A stretch of 64,000 nucleotides of DNA from an uncultured Lysobacteraceae bacterium (GCA_902825775.1 CADECF010000001.1:62001-126000), one strand, 5' to 3'; shown: positions 34,916 to 43,604, counted from the stretch's first letter. Translations and numbers: made by a program. The notes: generated by a model from the sequence alone, not told the origin.

Positions 34916-35281
34916 TCAGTGCTTCGTTTCCAATTCGACCACCGGCGAGAAGCCGCCGAAAATCATCCGCATGCCGTCGAACGGCATCGGATTCTTCTCC
35001 GGCGTCATGCGCGGGTCTTTCATCACCTTTTCCATGCCGGTGTCGCGCGTGGCTTTGTCGGGCCATTCGATCCACGAGAAGACCACGGTCTCGTCCTCTT
35101 TCGCATCGACCGCGCGGAGGAAGTCGGTCTGCTTGCCGGCTTTCACGTCGTCGCCCCAGCATTCCAGCACGCGGGTGGCGCCGTTCTCGAGGAAGACAGA
35201 GTCGCCCTCGCTGGCGTGTTTGATGAACCTGTCTTTGTTGGCGGTGGGCACCGCGATCACGAATCCGTCGACGTAGGACAT
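34916..35281 (-). CDS. DUF1428 family protein
   Basis: A 121-residue soluble protein beginning MSYVDGFVIAVPTANKDRFIKHA and ending MPFDGMRMIFGGFSPVVE, the conserved ends of DUF1428. It has an EthD/dimeric alpha-beta barrel-like pattern. The reaction is unknown. It stands alone between a repeat block and the hemerythrin gene. Confidence 0.85.
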   Translation of the reverse strand: MSYVDGFVIAVPTANKDRFIKHASEGDSVFLENGATRVLECWGDDVKAGKQTDFLRAVDAKEDETVVFSWIEWPDKATRDTGMEKVMKDPRMTPEKNPMPFDGMRMIFGGFSPVVELETKH

Positions 35282-35399
35282 CGCAAGCCTCGCTCATGTT
35301 CGGATGGACCCCGAAGATGCCTGAAACCGCGTTAATTCCGGGTCAGCGACGGCGGCCGCCGTTCATGCGGCGGCTGCGTTCGCGACCGACGATCGTCCC

Positions 35400-35984
35400 T
35401 CATCCGGTCTTCGGCAGTTCGAAGCCGCGCAAGGTCAGGTGCGGGACGACGATGTCTTCTTCGTCGCGCAGGTGACGCGCCAGCGGCGCGGCCAGCCGCT
35501 CGATCGCAGCCGCCAGCGCCGCAGCTTCGGTGTCTGCGTTCACGCCGCCGGACAGGCGCGCATCGAAGGCCTGGGCGTGCCGCCAGGCGGCATCCATCAA
35601 CGCGTGGATGGCATCGTGATCGCGGTCGAGCAAGTCGAAGGCCCCGCGCGTCCGCGGGTCCGCCGCGGCCAGCATAGGGAAGAAACGTTGCGACTCGAGG
35701 CGATGGTGCGTTTCCAAGAAACGCAGGAAATCGCTGAGTTGCGGCAGCACGATGCTGCGATAGGCCGCGCCGTCGCTTTCGTTCGCGGACCAGGCATGGC
35801 CCGACTGCACCAACGAGCCTAGGTTCGCGCGCTGCGCATCGTGGACGGCGAGCAGCTCGTGCGCCATGGCATGCAGCGTGCTGTGCGGCCAATCCGCACG
35901 GGGCAGTTCCTCCGCCAGAGGCAGCCAGCGCGCCGGCAGCCCATTGCGTTGCAGCAGGTCATCGTCGGCCACGGAGCGATTCAT
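35400..35984 (-). CDS. Hemerythrin-like domain protein
   Basis: A 194-residue four-helix protein with hemerythrin-type iron ligands: HSTLHAMAHELLAVHDAQ, FLETHHRLESQRFFP, DRDHDAIHALM and LARHLRDEEDIVVPHL. It probably binds oxygen, nitric oxide or iron through a di-iron site. Its ATG overlaps the stop of the FMN-reductase gene (ATGA), so it is the second gene of that operon, which points to redox or oxidative-stress defence. Confidence 0.85.
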   Translation of the reverse strand: MNRSVADDDLLQRNGLPARWLPLAEELPRADWPHSTLHAMAHELLAVHDAQRANLGSLVQSGHAWSANESDGAAYRSIVLPQLSDFLRFLETHHRLESQRFFPMLAAADPRTRGAFDLLDRDHDAIHALMDAAWRHAQAFDARLSGGVNADTEAAALAAAIERLAAPLARHLRDEEDIVVPHLTLRGFELPKTG

Positions 35985-36571
35985 GCCGCTTGCGCCAACT
36001 GCCTGCGCGCGGTTTTGAGCGCGTCGCCCCACCACGCCAACTGGTCGAACAGCGTCTCGCGCGCTTTCGTCAAATATTCGTAATCGTCCAAGGTCTTGCC
36101 CTGCATCAGGATGCCGAGGAAAGGCTCCATCCCGATATTCACTTCGGCCTTGACCGGCGCCATCTGCAGTTCCACCGCCACGCCGCGCAATTGCTCGATC
36201 GCGCGCACGCCGCCGGCACCACCATAGCCGACGAAGGCGATCGGCTTGCGGTTCCATTCGTAGAACGCGGAGTCCAGCGCATTCTTGAGCACCGCGGTCG
36301 GGCCATGGTTGTACTCGGCCACGGTGGCGATGAAGCCGTCGAATTCTCCGATTTTCCTGCGCCAGGCTTCCGCGGCCGGGTCGGTGTAGACGCCGTTGGA
36401 GGCCAGCGGCGGCATGGGCTCCCGGAAGAACGGCAGGGCGTAATCGCGCAGGTCCAGCGTTTCAAGCCGCAGATCCGGCCTGGCCGCGGCCCCGTGCGCG
36501 ATCCAGCGGGCCGGCACGTCCGCGAAACGCTGCGGACGCGTGCTGCCGACGATGAGTGCGATCTTGATCAT
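35981..36571 (-). CDS. NAD(P)H-dependent FMN reductase family protein
   Basis: A 196-residue flavodoxin-fold oxidoreductase. IALIVGSTRPQRFADVPARW is the FMN phosphate-binding loop, and ATVAEYNHGPTAVLKNALDSAFYEW is the second flavin contact of the family. It could reduce FMN, quinones or azo compounds. It diverges from an HxlR-type regulator across an 82-nt gap with an inverted repeat, the usual arrangement for redox- or electrophile-induced reductases. Confidence 0.9.
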   Translation of the reverse strand: MIKIALIVGSTRPQRFADVPARWIAHGAAARPDLRLETLDLRDYALPFFREPMPPLASNGVYTDPAAEAWRRKIGEFDGFIATVAEYNHGPTAVLKNALDSAFYEWNRKPIAFVGYGGAGGVRAIEQLRGVAVELQMAPVKAEVNIGMEPFLGILMQGKTLDDYEYLTKARETLFDQLAWWGDALKTARRQLAQAA

Positions 36572-36609
36572 GACTTTTAATCCTTCATGGGTTACAAAAG
36601 GGAACTAGG

Positions 36610-36623
36610 GTCACGTTAGTGAC
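36610..36623. promoter_or_regulatory. Candidate HxlR operator
   Basis: GTCAC-GTTA-GTGAC is a perfect 5-bp inverted repeat in the centre of the gap between the divergent reductase and hxlR-like genes. Confidence 0.45.
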
Positions 36624-36653
36624 TGCGGTCCGCATCCACAAGAAGGCACAAAC

Positions 36654-37025
36654 TTGAAACCAAGGCACACGCAGGCGTCCTGTGCGCCGGTACGCGAGAT
36701 ACTGTCCCGCATCGGCGACAAGTGGAGCATCCTGGTCATCGTGGTATTGAGCGAAGGCCCTTGGCGCTTCAACGCGCTCAAGCATTCGATCGAGGGCATG
36801 TCGCAGCGCATGCTGACGCTGACCTTGCGCGGCCTGGAGCGCGACGGCCTGGTCACGCGCACCGTCTATCCGACCGTGCCGCCGAGCGTGGAATACGCGC
36901 TCACGCCGCTCGGGCAATCGGTGGTCGGGCCAGTGACCTCGCTGGGGCGCTGGGCGTTGGAGAACAGCGAGCAGATCGACGATGCGCGCGCCCGCTTCGA
37001 TGCGGCGGCGCGGCGGAAGCGGTAG
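36654..37025 (+). CDS. HxlR-family transcriptional regulator
   Basis: A 123-residue winged-helix protein: CAPVREILSRIGDKWSILVIVVLSEGPWRFNAL, then the recognition helix region SQRMLTLTLRGLERDGLVTRTVYPTVPPSVEYALT, all characteristic of HxlR. The single Cys10, ahead of the first helix, is at the position used for redox sensing in YodB/QorR-type members. The start is TTG, 7 nt after AGAAGG. It probably controls the divergent reductase-hemerythrin pair. Confidence 0.9.
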   Translation: MKPRHTQASCAPVREILSRIGDKWSILVIVVLSEGPWRFNALKHSIEGMSQRMLTLTLRGLERDGLVTRTVYPTVPPSVEYALTPLGQSVVGPVTSLGRWALENSEQIDDARARFDAAARRKR

Positions 37026-37058
37026 GACGCGCATCGGCGCGTCCTGCCGCTCCTTCTG

Positions 37059-38492
37059 CTATTGGGAGAATTCGGTAAGGAAGACGTCGCCGCCTATCGG
37101 GAAGAACTTGTGGGCGCCGGGCGTGGCAAGTCCTGAATTAATGCTCCAGCCGAAAAGATGAACGTGGTTGTCGGTGCTGATTGCGACGCCGCCGGCCTCT
37201 TCATAACCGTTGCCATAGTACGTACTCCACAGGCGCACCAATACCGGGTTGAACTTGGTCAGCACGACATTGTATGTCCCGTTGAAGACCGCATCGTAGA
37301 CGTTGGGCGTGGTGAAATCTCCACTCGACGAAACCCTGGTGGCGATGTAGACGTTGCTGTCGGCGTCGATAGCCACATCGCGCAGCAGCTCTTCACCAGG
37401 GCTTCCGTAGTAGGTGCCTACTTGCCTGAAGCCATCGGCTGTGAACCGGGCAAGGAACATGTCAGCATCGCCGTTGTAGGCCGTGTCGTGAGCGTTCATG
37501 GTTGCCATGGCGTCGGAGGACATTGTCATGCCTCCCAGGAACACGTTGAACTTCTTGTCGACGGCCAAGCTGACGCCTTCATCGACGGAACTGCCGCCAT
37601 AGTAAGTGCTCCAAACAGTCTGGCCGCTGACGCCGTCGATCTTGGCTAGAAACGCATCGGAAGGACCGTTCAACACAGAATCATGGACGACGCCGGCTGA
37701 GGCTATGCCGGAAGCCGAAGCGGTCAAGCCGGTGACATAACAATGGTCCGGCGCTGTCGTAGTGAGGCCCTTGCAAGCGATGTCCTGACCAGAGTCCACG
37801 GACGTGCCGCCGAAGTAGCGAGCCCACATCAAGTTGCCAGTGGGGCTGAATTTTGCGACGACAGCGTCTCTGGCGCCACCGTAGGTCGGATCGGGGCTGG
37901 GCAAAGGCACGATGCCCTGCGCGGAGTCGCTGGAACCGGTCACATAAACGTAGCCAATGGCGCTGACGGAAAGCGCTCCGCCAGTGTCCTTGCCCGAGCC
38001 GCCGAAGTAGGTGCCCCAAAGCCGTTTGCCTTGCGGACTGAACTTGGCCAGAAACATGTCGGAGTCGCCCGTGCAGGAACTGTCATGGGCGCCTCGCGTA
38101 GCGAGGCCTGCCGAAGGACATGGTTGAGTGCCAATCACGTAGATGTTGCCGGCGCCGTCCAAGCCGAGATCCCAGCCCGTAGTATTACCATCGCCATAAT
38201 AGGTGGCCCATACCAACTTGCCGTTGGTGTCGAACTTCGCCAAATACGCATTCGGAGGAATATCCAAAACAAAATCGAACGCGTTTGGAGTGGCGATGAA
38301 GGCTTCGGAGTAGGTGTGGCCAATGACGAAAGTATTTCCGCTGGAGTCAGTAATCACTTTACCGGGCCCTTCGGCGTCATCACCCCCGTAGTACGTGCCC
38401 CAAAGCCGCGTCTGCGCGGAGGACTCGGAAGAATAGGTAAGCAACGTGGAGATAAGCGCGCCAGCGATCATGCCGTATCGAAGCAAGTTCAT
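37059..38492 (-). CDS. Exported SBBP beta-propeller repeat protein
   Basis: A 477-residue secreted protein with a signal peptide (about residues 1-26, ending SSAQ). It has about seven SBBP repeats marked by LWGTYYGGDDAEG, VWATYYGDG, LWGTYFGGSGKDTGG, MWARYFGGTSVDSG, VWSTYYGGSSVDEG, VGTYYGSPGEE and LWSTYYGNGYEE. SBBP proteins are predicted propellers of unknown role. Base composition appears a little lower in GC than the neighbours. Confidence 0.88.
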   Translation of the reverse strand: MNLLRYGMIAGALISTLLTYSSESSAQTRLWGTYYGGDDAEGPGKVITDSSGNTFVIGHTYSEAFIATPNAFDFVLDIPPNAYLAKFDTNGKLVWATYYGDGNTTGWDLGLDGAGNIYVIGTQPCPSAGLATRGAHDSSCTGDSDMFLAKFSPQGKRLWGTYFGGSGKDTGGALSVSAIGYVYVTGSSDSAQGIVPLPSPDPTYGGARDAVVAKFSPTGNLMWARYFGGTSVDSGQDIACKGLTTTAPDHCYVTGLTASASGIASAGVVHDSVLNGPSDAFLAKIDGVSGQTVWSTYYGGSSVDEGVSLAVDKKFNVFLGGMTMSSDAMATMNAHDTAYNGDADMFLARFTADGFRQVGTYYGSPGEELLRDVAIDADSNVYIATRVSSSGDFTTPNVYDAVFNGTYNVVLTKFNPVLVRLWSTYYGNGYEEAGGVAISTDNHVHLFGWSINSGLATPGAHKFFPIGGDVFLTEFSQ

Positions 38493-38662
38493 GAGGATCC
38501 TCGATAAGTGGTTGATAGGTATGGATAGAGTCCTGTCCCGGTCCGCTGGTCACGTCCGAGTTTCAGATGACGGAAAAACCGGTACAAATAGGACTTAGGG
38601 CCGATCCTGCCGGGGGCAGATGCAGCCTTTAGAATCCCGACGTGTAGATCCAGAAGATTACG

Positions 38663-39337
38663 ATGAGCTTCGAACTCGACAACCCGTTCTGGTCGTCTCT
38701 GCATAGTCGCCACAGCGGCATCGCGCTCAGCGCAGGAGAAGCCGTCCGCTATCCGCCGGACTTCGCGCCGTTCCTGGGTGTAGAGGGCGCACATGCGCAC
38801 GCGTCCGACGCGCTCCATGTGCTTGTTGCGCCGGGCGATAGCGTGTACCTGCTTGGCATCGCCCCGCCCGCACCGCGAACTTGGCGGCTGGATGCCTTCC
38901 GCCCGCTGGCGCAGATGATCTGCGAGCGGCCGCTGGAAGTGATCGACGGACCGAATATGATCGAATTGTCGCAAGCGCATCGAGCCGACGTGCTGGCGCT
39001 GACCGCGCTCGTCTATCCGCATTACTTCCGTCCGCGCACGATGGACATGGGCCGATACTTCGGCATCTACCAGGACGGTCGCCTGGCCGCCATGATCGGC
39101 GAACGCCTAGGCACGGATGCGTACCAGGAAATCAGCGCCATCTGCACCCATCCGGACTTCAACGGCCGCGGCTATGCGAGGCGCCTGACCGCGATGTTGT
39201 CGAACGACACGCTCGAACGCGGGCGCACGCCGTTCCTGCATGTGAGTCACGAGAACAGCCGTGCGAAGGCGCTATACGAGCAGATCGGCTACCGCCATCG
39301 TCGCGACATCGGTTTCTGGTCGTTGAGCCGGAATTAG
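38663..39337 (+). CDS. GNAT family N-acetyltransferase
   Basis: A 224-residue protein. The C-terminal half is an FR47-like GNAT domain: ISAICTHPDFNGRGYARRLTAML is the acetyl-CoA pyrophosphate loop, and HVSHENSRAKALYEQIGYRHRR the closing motif. The N-terminal half (1-95) is a partial GNAT-like subdomain without the loop. The acceptor is unknown. A threonine-synthase-like gene follows after 59 nt. Confidence 0.88.
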   Translation: MSFELDNPFWSSLHSRHSGIALSAGEAVRYPPDFAPFLGVEGAHAHASDALHVLVAPGDSVYLLGIAPPAPRTWRLDAFRPLAQMICERPLEVIDGPNMIELSQAHRADVLALTALVYPHYFRPRTMDMGRYFGIYQDGRLAAMIGERLGTDAYQEISAICTHPDFNGRGYARRLTAMLSNDTLERGRTPFLHVSHENSRAKALYEQIGYRHRRDIGFWSLSRN

Positions 39338-39396
39338 AACGTAGATGTCGTCGAGTTTCGCGGCCATTGCGGCCGCATGCGTCAGGGAATCCGCTT

Positions 39397-40650
39397 ATGT
39401 CTTACGTGCGTTGCGTGCGCGGCCTGGCTTCGGGAATCGAATATTCCGCCGATAGCGCGATGAACCTCGATCCAGCCGACGGCAGGCCGGTGGAAATGGT
39501 GCTCGATCTGGAACGGCTGGCGGCCGAACGTCCCGACGCGCAGTGGTACGGCCCGGGCCGTCGCGACATGTGGCGTTTCGGCGGATTGATGGCGCTGGAC
39601 ATCGCCGATCCGCGCGATGCGGCGCATATCGTGACGCTCGGCGAAGGCGCCACGCCCTTGCTCGATTATTCCCGGCATCCGGTCGCGAAAGCGGCGGGAC
39701 TGTCGCTGGCCATCAAGGAAGAGGGCAGGGCGCATGCGGGCTACGGCGCCAATCCCACGCAAAGTTTCAAAGACCGCGGCATGGCGATGGTGGTCGCGCA
39801 GGCGCGCCGGCTGGGCTTGAAGCGATTGGCCATACCGACGCAGGGCAATGCCGGCGATTCGCTGACGCGTTATGCGCTCGAGGCCGGGCTTTCGGTCGTG
39901 GTGGCGATGCCGGCCGATACCCCTGCGCCGATCCTGGGCAATGTCGCGGCGGCCGCGCACCGGTATCCGGATCGCGTCGCGCTCGAACTGGCCGGCCCGA
40001 CGATCCGCGAGGCCGGTTCGTTGTTGAAGCAGAAATATCTGCCGCAGGGTTATTTTTCGGTGGCGACGTTCCAGGAGCCGGGTTGGCGCATCGAGGGCAA
40101 GAAATCGCTCGGTCTGGAACTCGCCGAGCCGGCGCCGGGCGAAACGCGCTGGTCGTTGCCCGATGCCGTGATCTATCCCACCGGCGGCGGCACCGGCGTG
40201 CTCGGGATGTGGAAGGCCTGGGACGAACTGGAAGCGTTGGGCATGATCGGTCGCGAGCGTCCGCGCATGATCTGCGTGCAGAGCGAGGCGACGATGCCGC
40301 TTGTGCGTGCGTTCGATGCGGGTGCGGCCGACACGGTGGCGCTCGAAGCCGGCGACACGCTCGCATTCGGGTTGAATGTCCCCGGTGGCGTAGGGCACTT
40401 CCGCGTGTTGGAGATCGTGCGCGCCAGCGGCGGTGCCGCCGTAGCCGTGGCCGAGCGCGACATCTCAGCCGAACTCGCGCGACTTTGGCAGGAATCGCAC
40501 GAGTGGATCGGGCCCGAAGGTGCGGCCTGCCTGGCAGCGTTGCCGCAATTATTGAGCCGCGGCCTGCTGCGCTATGGCGAACGCGTGGTGGCGGTCAATA
40601 CGGGCTCGGCGGAAAAATACCTGCCGGCGTTGCGCCATTTGCGGGTTTGA
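39397..40650 (+). CDS. Threonine-synthase-like PLP enzyme (fold type II)
   Basis: A 417-residue protein. The PLP lysine lies in NPTQSFKDRGMAM (near residue 127), the phosphate loop is YPTGGGTGVLGMWKAWDEL (near 266), and TLGEGATPLL precedes them. This pattern is that of threonine synthase, which turns O-phosphohomoserine into threonine. The usual hom-thrB-thrC context is missing, and the protein lies beside an acetyltransferase and OsmC, so a specialised lyase or second synthase is possible. Confidence 0.75.
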   Translation: MSYVRCVRGLASGIEYSADSAMNLDPADGRPVEMVLDLERLAAERPDAQWYGPGRRDMWRFGGLMALDIADPRDAAHIVTLGEGATPLLDYSRHPVAKAAGLSLAIKEEGRAHAGYGANPTQSFKDRGMAMVVAQARRLGLKRLAIPTQGNAGDSLTRYALEAGLSVVVAMPADTPAPILGNVAAAAHRYPDRVALELAGPTIREAGSLLKQKYLPQGYFSVATFQEPGWRIEGKKSLGLELAEPAPGETRWSLPDAVIYPTGGGTGVLGMWKAWDELEALGMIGRERPRMICVQSEATMPLVRAFDAGAADTVALEAGDTLAFGLNVPGGVGHFRVLEIVRASGGAAVAVAERDISAELARLWQESHEWIGPEGAACLAALPQLLSRGLLRYGERVVAVNTGSAEKYLPALRHLRV

Positions 40651-40706
40651 CCTGCGCGCATCGGTCCGGCGTACCATACCGATACGCAAGAAGCAGGATG
40701 CGGCAC

Positions 40707-41186
40707 ATGTCCGTTACCAAGGTTGCTCCTGATCTGCGGGATACGCTGTCCGAGGGCGAGGCGCTCGCTATCTCGGACCATGCGGGCTTCCGCACCGAAC
40801 TCAATGCCGGCGGCCATCGGTTCGTGACCGACGAGCCGGTCGAGCTGGGCGGCACCGATCTGGGGCCTTCGCCTTACGGCCTGCTGTCGTCCGCGTTGGC
40901 GGCTTGCACCGCGATGACGTTGCATGTCTACGCGAAAGCCAAGCAGTGGCCGTTGCAGGAGATCCGCGTTTTCGTGCGCCATAGCAAAGTGCACGAGAAG
41001 CATTGCGAGGATTGCGAAACCGATCCCAAAGCCATGATCGACCGGCTCGAACGGCGAATCTGGGTCCGGGGCGAGTTGTCGGACGACATCCGTGCGCGGC
41101 TGGTGCAGATTGCGGAAAAATGTCCGGTGCACAGGACGCTGCAGGCGAGCGTGCGGGTCGAAACCACGCTCGTGCCCATCGCTTAG
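40707..41186 (+). CDS. OsmC-family peroxiredoxin-like protein
   Basis: 159 residues. The two redox Cys of the OsmC/Ohr fold are in SALAACTAMTLHVYAK and EKCPVHRTL. The loop between them holds KVHEKHCEDCE, with extra His and Cys residues. By family it reduces organic hydroperoxides using thiols. The ATG at 40707 has GGA 8 nt upstream; an alternative ATG at 40698 would add MRH. Confidence 0.88.
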   Translation: MSVTKVAPDLRDTLSEGEALAISDHAGFRTELNAGGHRFVTDEPVELGGTDLGPSPYGLLSSALAACTAMTLHVYAKAKQWPLQEIRVFVRHSKVHEKHCEDCETDPKAMIDRLERRIWVRGELSDDIRARLVQIAEKCPVHRTLQASVRVETTLVPIA

Positions 41187-41321
41187 GCGCCGTATTCGGC
41201 GGGATTCATCGCGGGTTCTGCACTCGGGCCGGCTCGCGGCCTAGACTATCGCCTTGTGTCGCCGCTGCCGCATCGGGGACGAACGGCATGGCATACCCCC
41301 TTCAGCGACTTGGTCCTACGC

Positions 41322-42386
41322 ATGTTCAAGCTTTGGCTGCCGCTGGCGCTCTGTTTCGCGCTGGCGGCCTGCAACCAGAAACCCCCGGCCGACGAAAGCC
41401 CGAAAACCTCGGGCCAAGTGGCGACGCGGGAAGACGACAGCGGCGCGTTGGGCGGCGCGGTGGTCGAGAAGATGCCGGTCAAGACCGAAGCCAAGCGCGA
41501 AGCGGAAGCGCCGCCGCGCGAGACGGACTGGACGCCGATGGAGCTGACTTCCGGCAAGGCTTCGATCAGTTGCGAATCGGACTATATCGAGAAAGGCGAC
41601 GGCGAGCCGTTGGTTTCGCTCGGGTTCTCCAGCGTGCGCAATGCGTTGCAGGCATGCGATGAGCGCGGCTTGGTGCGATTGCGTTACCAGGGCAAGATCA
41701 CCGCCGAGTTCAACGCGCTGGTCGAACGCGTGGCCGAGATCGCCGGCAACCTGGGCATCGACAAGCGCATCTTGGATATCGATTCCAGCGGCGGCCTGAT
41801 CGAAGACGCGATCAAGGCCGGCGACGCCATCGCCGAATCCGACTGGACGATCTGGGTGCGGGAAGGCGCCATTTGCCATAGCGCCTGCGTGCTGGTGCTG
41901 GCCGCGGGCGACATGCGGCTGGTCGCCGGCAAGGTCGGTATCCATCGCATGGTGCGGGTCGGTTCTTCCGCCACTTCGCGCGCCGAGCTGAGCAAGGAGC
42001 TGCGCGAGGTCTACGCGCAGATCAAAGACTACCTGGAGCGCAACGGCGCCGCGGTGGCCGTCGCCGACCTGATGATGACGGTGCCCAACCGCAGCCTGCG
42101 CATCCTGACCGAAACCGAGTTGAAGGAATACGGACTGGACGGCACCAACGCCGCCGAGGACGACCTGCAACGCATCGTGCTGGCGCGCAAATGCGGCGAA
42201 GGTTTCGTCCGCCGCAAGGACGATTTCGCGCGCGCCTTCGATGGCGAATGCCGGGCGGCGGGGATGGAACTGGAGGCGATCAACGCCTGCGGCCTCGCGC
42301 TGCGGCAGCGCTTCGATTTCCCGGACCGCAAGTGTCCGGCCGAAAGTCCGCTGTCGGAGCACGATCGGGCGCCTTCCGGCGGCTAA
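41322..42386 (+). CDS. Lipoprotein with ClpP/crotonase-like fold (COG3904-type)
   Basis: 354 residues with lipoprotein signal MFKLWLPLALCFALAAC (Cys17). After an acidic linker, residues 110-265 look like a ClpP/S49-type serine protease core: RILDIDSSGGLIEDAIKAGDAI (oxyanion region), then GAICHSACVLVLAAGDMR with a Ser placed like the ClpP nucleophile, then KVGIHRMV with a candidate His. The C-terminal part has paired Cys (RKCGEGF, GECRA, NACGL, RKCPA). Proteolysis is plausible but unproven. Confidence 0.72.
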   Translation: MFKLWLPLALCFALAACNQKPPADESPKTSGQVATREDDSGALGGAVVEKMPVKTEAKREAEAPPRETDWTPMELTSGKASISCESDYIEKGDGEPLVSLGFSSVRNALQACDERGLVRLRYQGKITAEFNALVERVAEIAGNLGIDKRILDIDSSGGLIEDAIKAGDAIAESDWTIWVREGAICHSACVLVLAAGDMRLVAGKVGIHRMVRVGSSATSRAELSKELREVYAQIKDYLERNGAAVAVADLMMTVPNRSLRILTETELKEYGLDGTNAAEDDLQRIVLARKCGEGFVRRKDDFARAFDGECRAAGMELEAINACGLALRQRFDFPDRKCPAESPLSEHDRAPSGG

Positions 42387-42464
42387 ATCGTTCAGTTTCG
42401 GAAGGATTGGCACGCGCCTGAGCGCGCATGGCATCATTCCCGCCTCGCTTGCTTTGGAACGGAA

Positions 42465-42737
42465 ATGGACCCGATCAGTCTCGAAGAATTGGCCCTGCTC
42501 GATGTGCTGGATCGCATCGACCAGCGGCTCGAACCTGCGCCGAATTCCGGCGCGTTGCGGCAGCGATTGATCGACAACGGCTTGGTGCTGATCGAGGACG
42601 ACGCCGTCAGGCTCAGCGACGCCGGCATCGAACGCTGCAAGTCGCTTCACCACCGCGTGATCTCCGACGCCGAAGCGGCCGCATTGCTGGCCGAGCGCGA
42701 AGAAAGCGGCGCCGAGCGCGAAGCCGACGCGGCCTGA
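42465..42737 (+). CDS. Small hypothetical protein, winged-helix-like
   Basis: A 90-residue acidic protein beginning MDPISLEELALLDVLDRIDQ. The segment LRQRLIDNGLVLIEDDAVRLSDAGIERCKSL has the look of a small winged helix (helix, short hairpin, helix), followed by a charged Ala/Glu tail. No family is recognised. Codon use is normal for the region, which supports it as a real gene. Confidence 0.55.
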   Translation: MDPISLEELALLDVLDRIDQRLEPAPNSGALRQRLIDNGLVLIEDDAVRLSDAGIERCKSLHHRVISDAEAAALLAEREESGAEREADAA

Positions 42738-42747
42738 TCTGCATTTC

Positions 42748-42820
42748 GTGGAAGCGGCTTTCGTGGAAGCGGCTTTCGTGGGAGCGGCTTTCGTGGGAGC
42801 GGCTTTAGCCGCGAGCTCTT
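42748..42820. repeat. Four tandem 15-bp units of the GTGGGAGCGGCTTTAGCCGCGAGCT family
   Basis: gtggaagcggctttc occurs at 42748 and 42763, gtgggagcggctttc at 42778, then a full-length arm at 42793. The tandem array lacks the opposite arm. It parallels the array at 10163-10222, which extends the other arm. Confidence 0.88.
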
Positions 42821-42826
42821 GATCTG

Positions 42827-42898
42827 CTGTCATCCCGAGCGTAGCGAGGGATCTGCTTACATGAAAAAGCAGATCCCTCGCTACGCTCGGGATGACAG
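42827..42898. repeat. Perfect 32-bp inverted repeat, CTGTCATCCCGAGCGTAGCG family
   Basis: Arms at 42827-42858 and 42867-42898 are exact complements with an 8-nt loop (acatgaaa). The structure would make a very stable hairpin in RNA, between two genes that converge here (42465-42737 and 42956-43357), and could stop transcription from either side. Confidence 0.9.
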
Positions 42899-42955
42899 AT
42901 AAAAACAAAGCTCACGCCTGAAGTTGCTCCTACATGAGCACCCTTTGGGCGCAGA

Positions 42956-43357
42956 TCAAGCGCCGGCAACCGCGGTGGCATGCGCCAGCAACGTCTGCCA
43001 ACGCCCATCGCGGCCGACCCATATGTCCGTGTAGAGGCTTTGCTCGCGCTTGCCGTCGGCGGTTTCGCGTACCGTTCGCGCCACCACGATGGCGGTGTCG
43101 CCTTCGAATTGCACGGTGACGTCCTCGACATCGAACGCCTTCAGCGCCACCGGCTGCGCGGCCTCCACGAGGAACTGTGCGCGGTCCAGCACGCTGCCGT
43201 TGGACAGGATGCAGCGGAAATCGCTGGCCAGATGGCGCTCGTACCAGTCCACGTCGGAATGCAGGAACGCATCCACGTATTCCTGATTGAGGCGCCGCAG
43301 CTTGTGCTCGGAATGATGCGTGGGATGCGGGAAAACGGTTTGGGGGTTGGCGGCCAT
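42956..43357 (-). CDS. SnoaL-like / DUF4440 nuclear-transport-factor-2 fold protein
   Basis: A 133-residue cytoplasmic protein: HKLRRLNQEYVDAFLHSDVDWYERHLASDFRCIL, VLDRAQFL, and the closing QSLYTDIWVGRDGRWQTLLAHATAV are the typical NTF2-like landmarks. No catalytic residues can be named. A strong hairpin with a T run lies 25-60 nt upstream of its ATG at 43357, within what should be its own leader. Confidence 0.8.
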   Translation of the reverse strand: MAANPQTVFPHPTHHSEHKLRRLNQEYVDAFLHSDVDWYERHLASDFRCILSNGSVLDRAQFLVEAAQPVALKAFDVEDVTVQFEGDTAIVVARTVRETADGKREQSLYTDIWVGRDGRWQTLLAHATAVAGA

Positions 43358-43381
43358 CGGATCGTCTCCAGGCGATAGAGC

Positions 43382-43417
43382 AAAAAAGGCCGCCGGGCAA
43401 AACGGGCGCCCGGCGGC
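43382..43417 (-). terminator. Rho-independent terminator in the leader of the SnoaL-like gene
   Basis: On the minus strand GCCGCCGGGC-gcccgtttt-GCCCGGCGGC is followed by CTTTTTTG. No minus-strand gene lies upstream before the divergent ATPase gene, so it either ends a short untranslated RNA or attenuates the SnoaL-like gene. Confidence 0.7.
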
Positions 43418-43604
43418 GCGCGTAAAAAACGCTGCGGGTCCAGCGTAGATCGCACGGTGGCGCGGGCGCTCGCCGTTTCCGGACACGGTCGCCGCACCGG
43501 CCGTAAAAGCGGTGGCTCCATGGCGCCGGCGCTTGACTTCCGGTCGCAGCGCTCGCGACCGACAATGGCTATCTTGTCGCCGTCCGGACACCGCAGGCCG
43601 CCGC

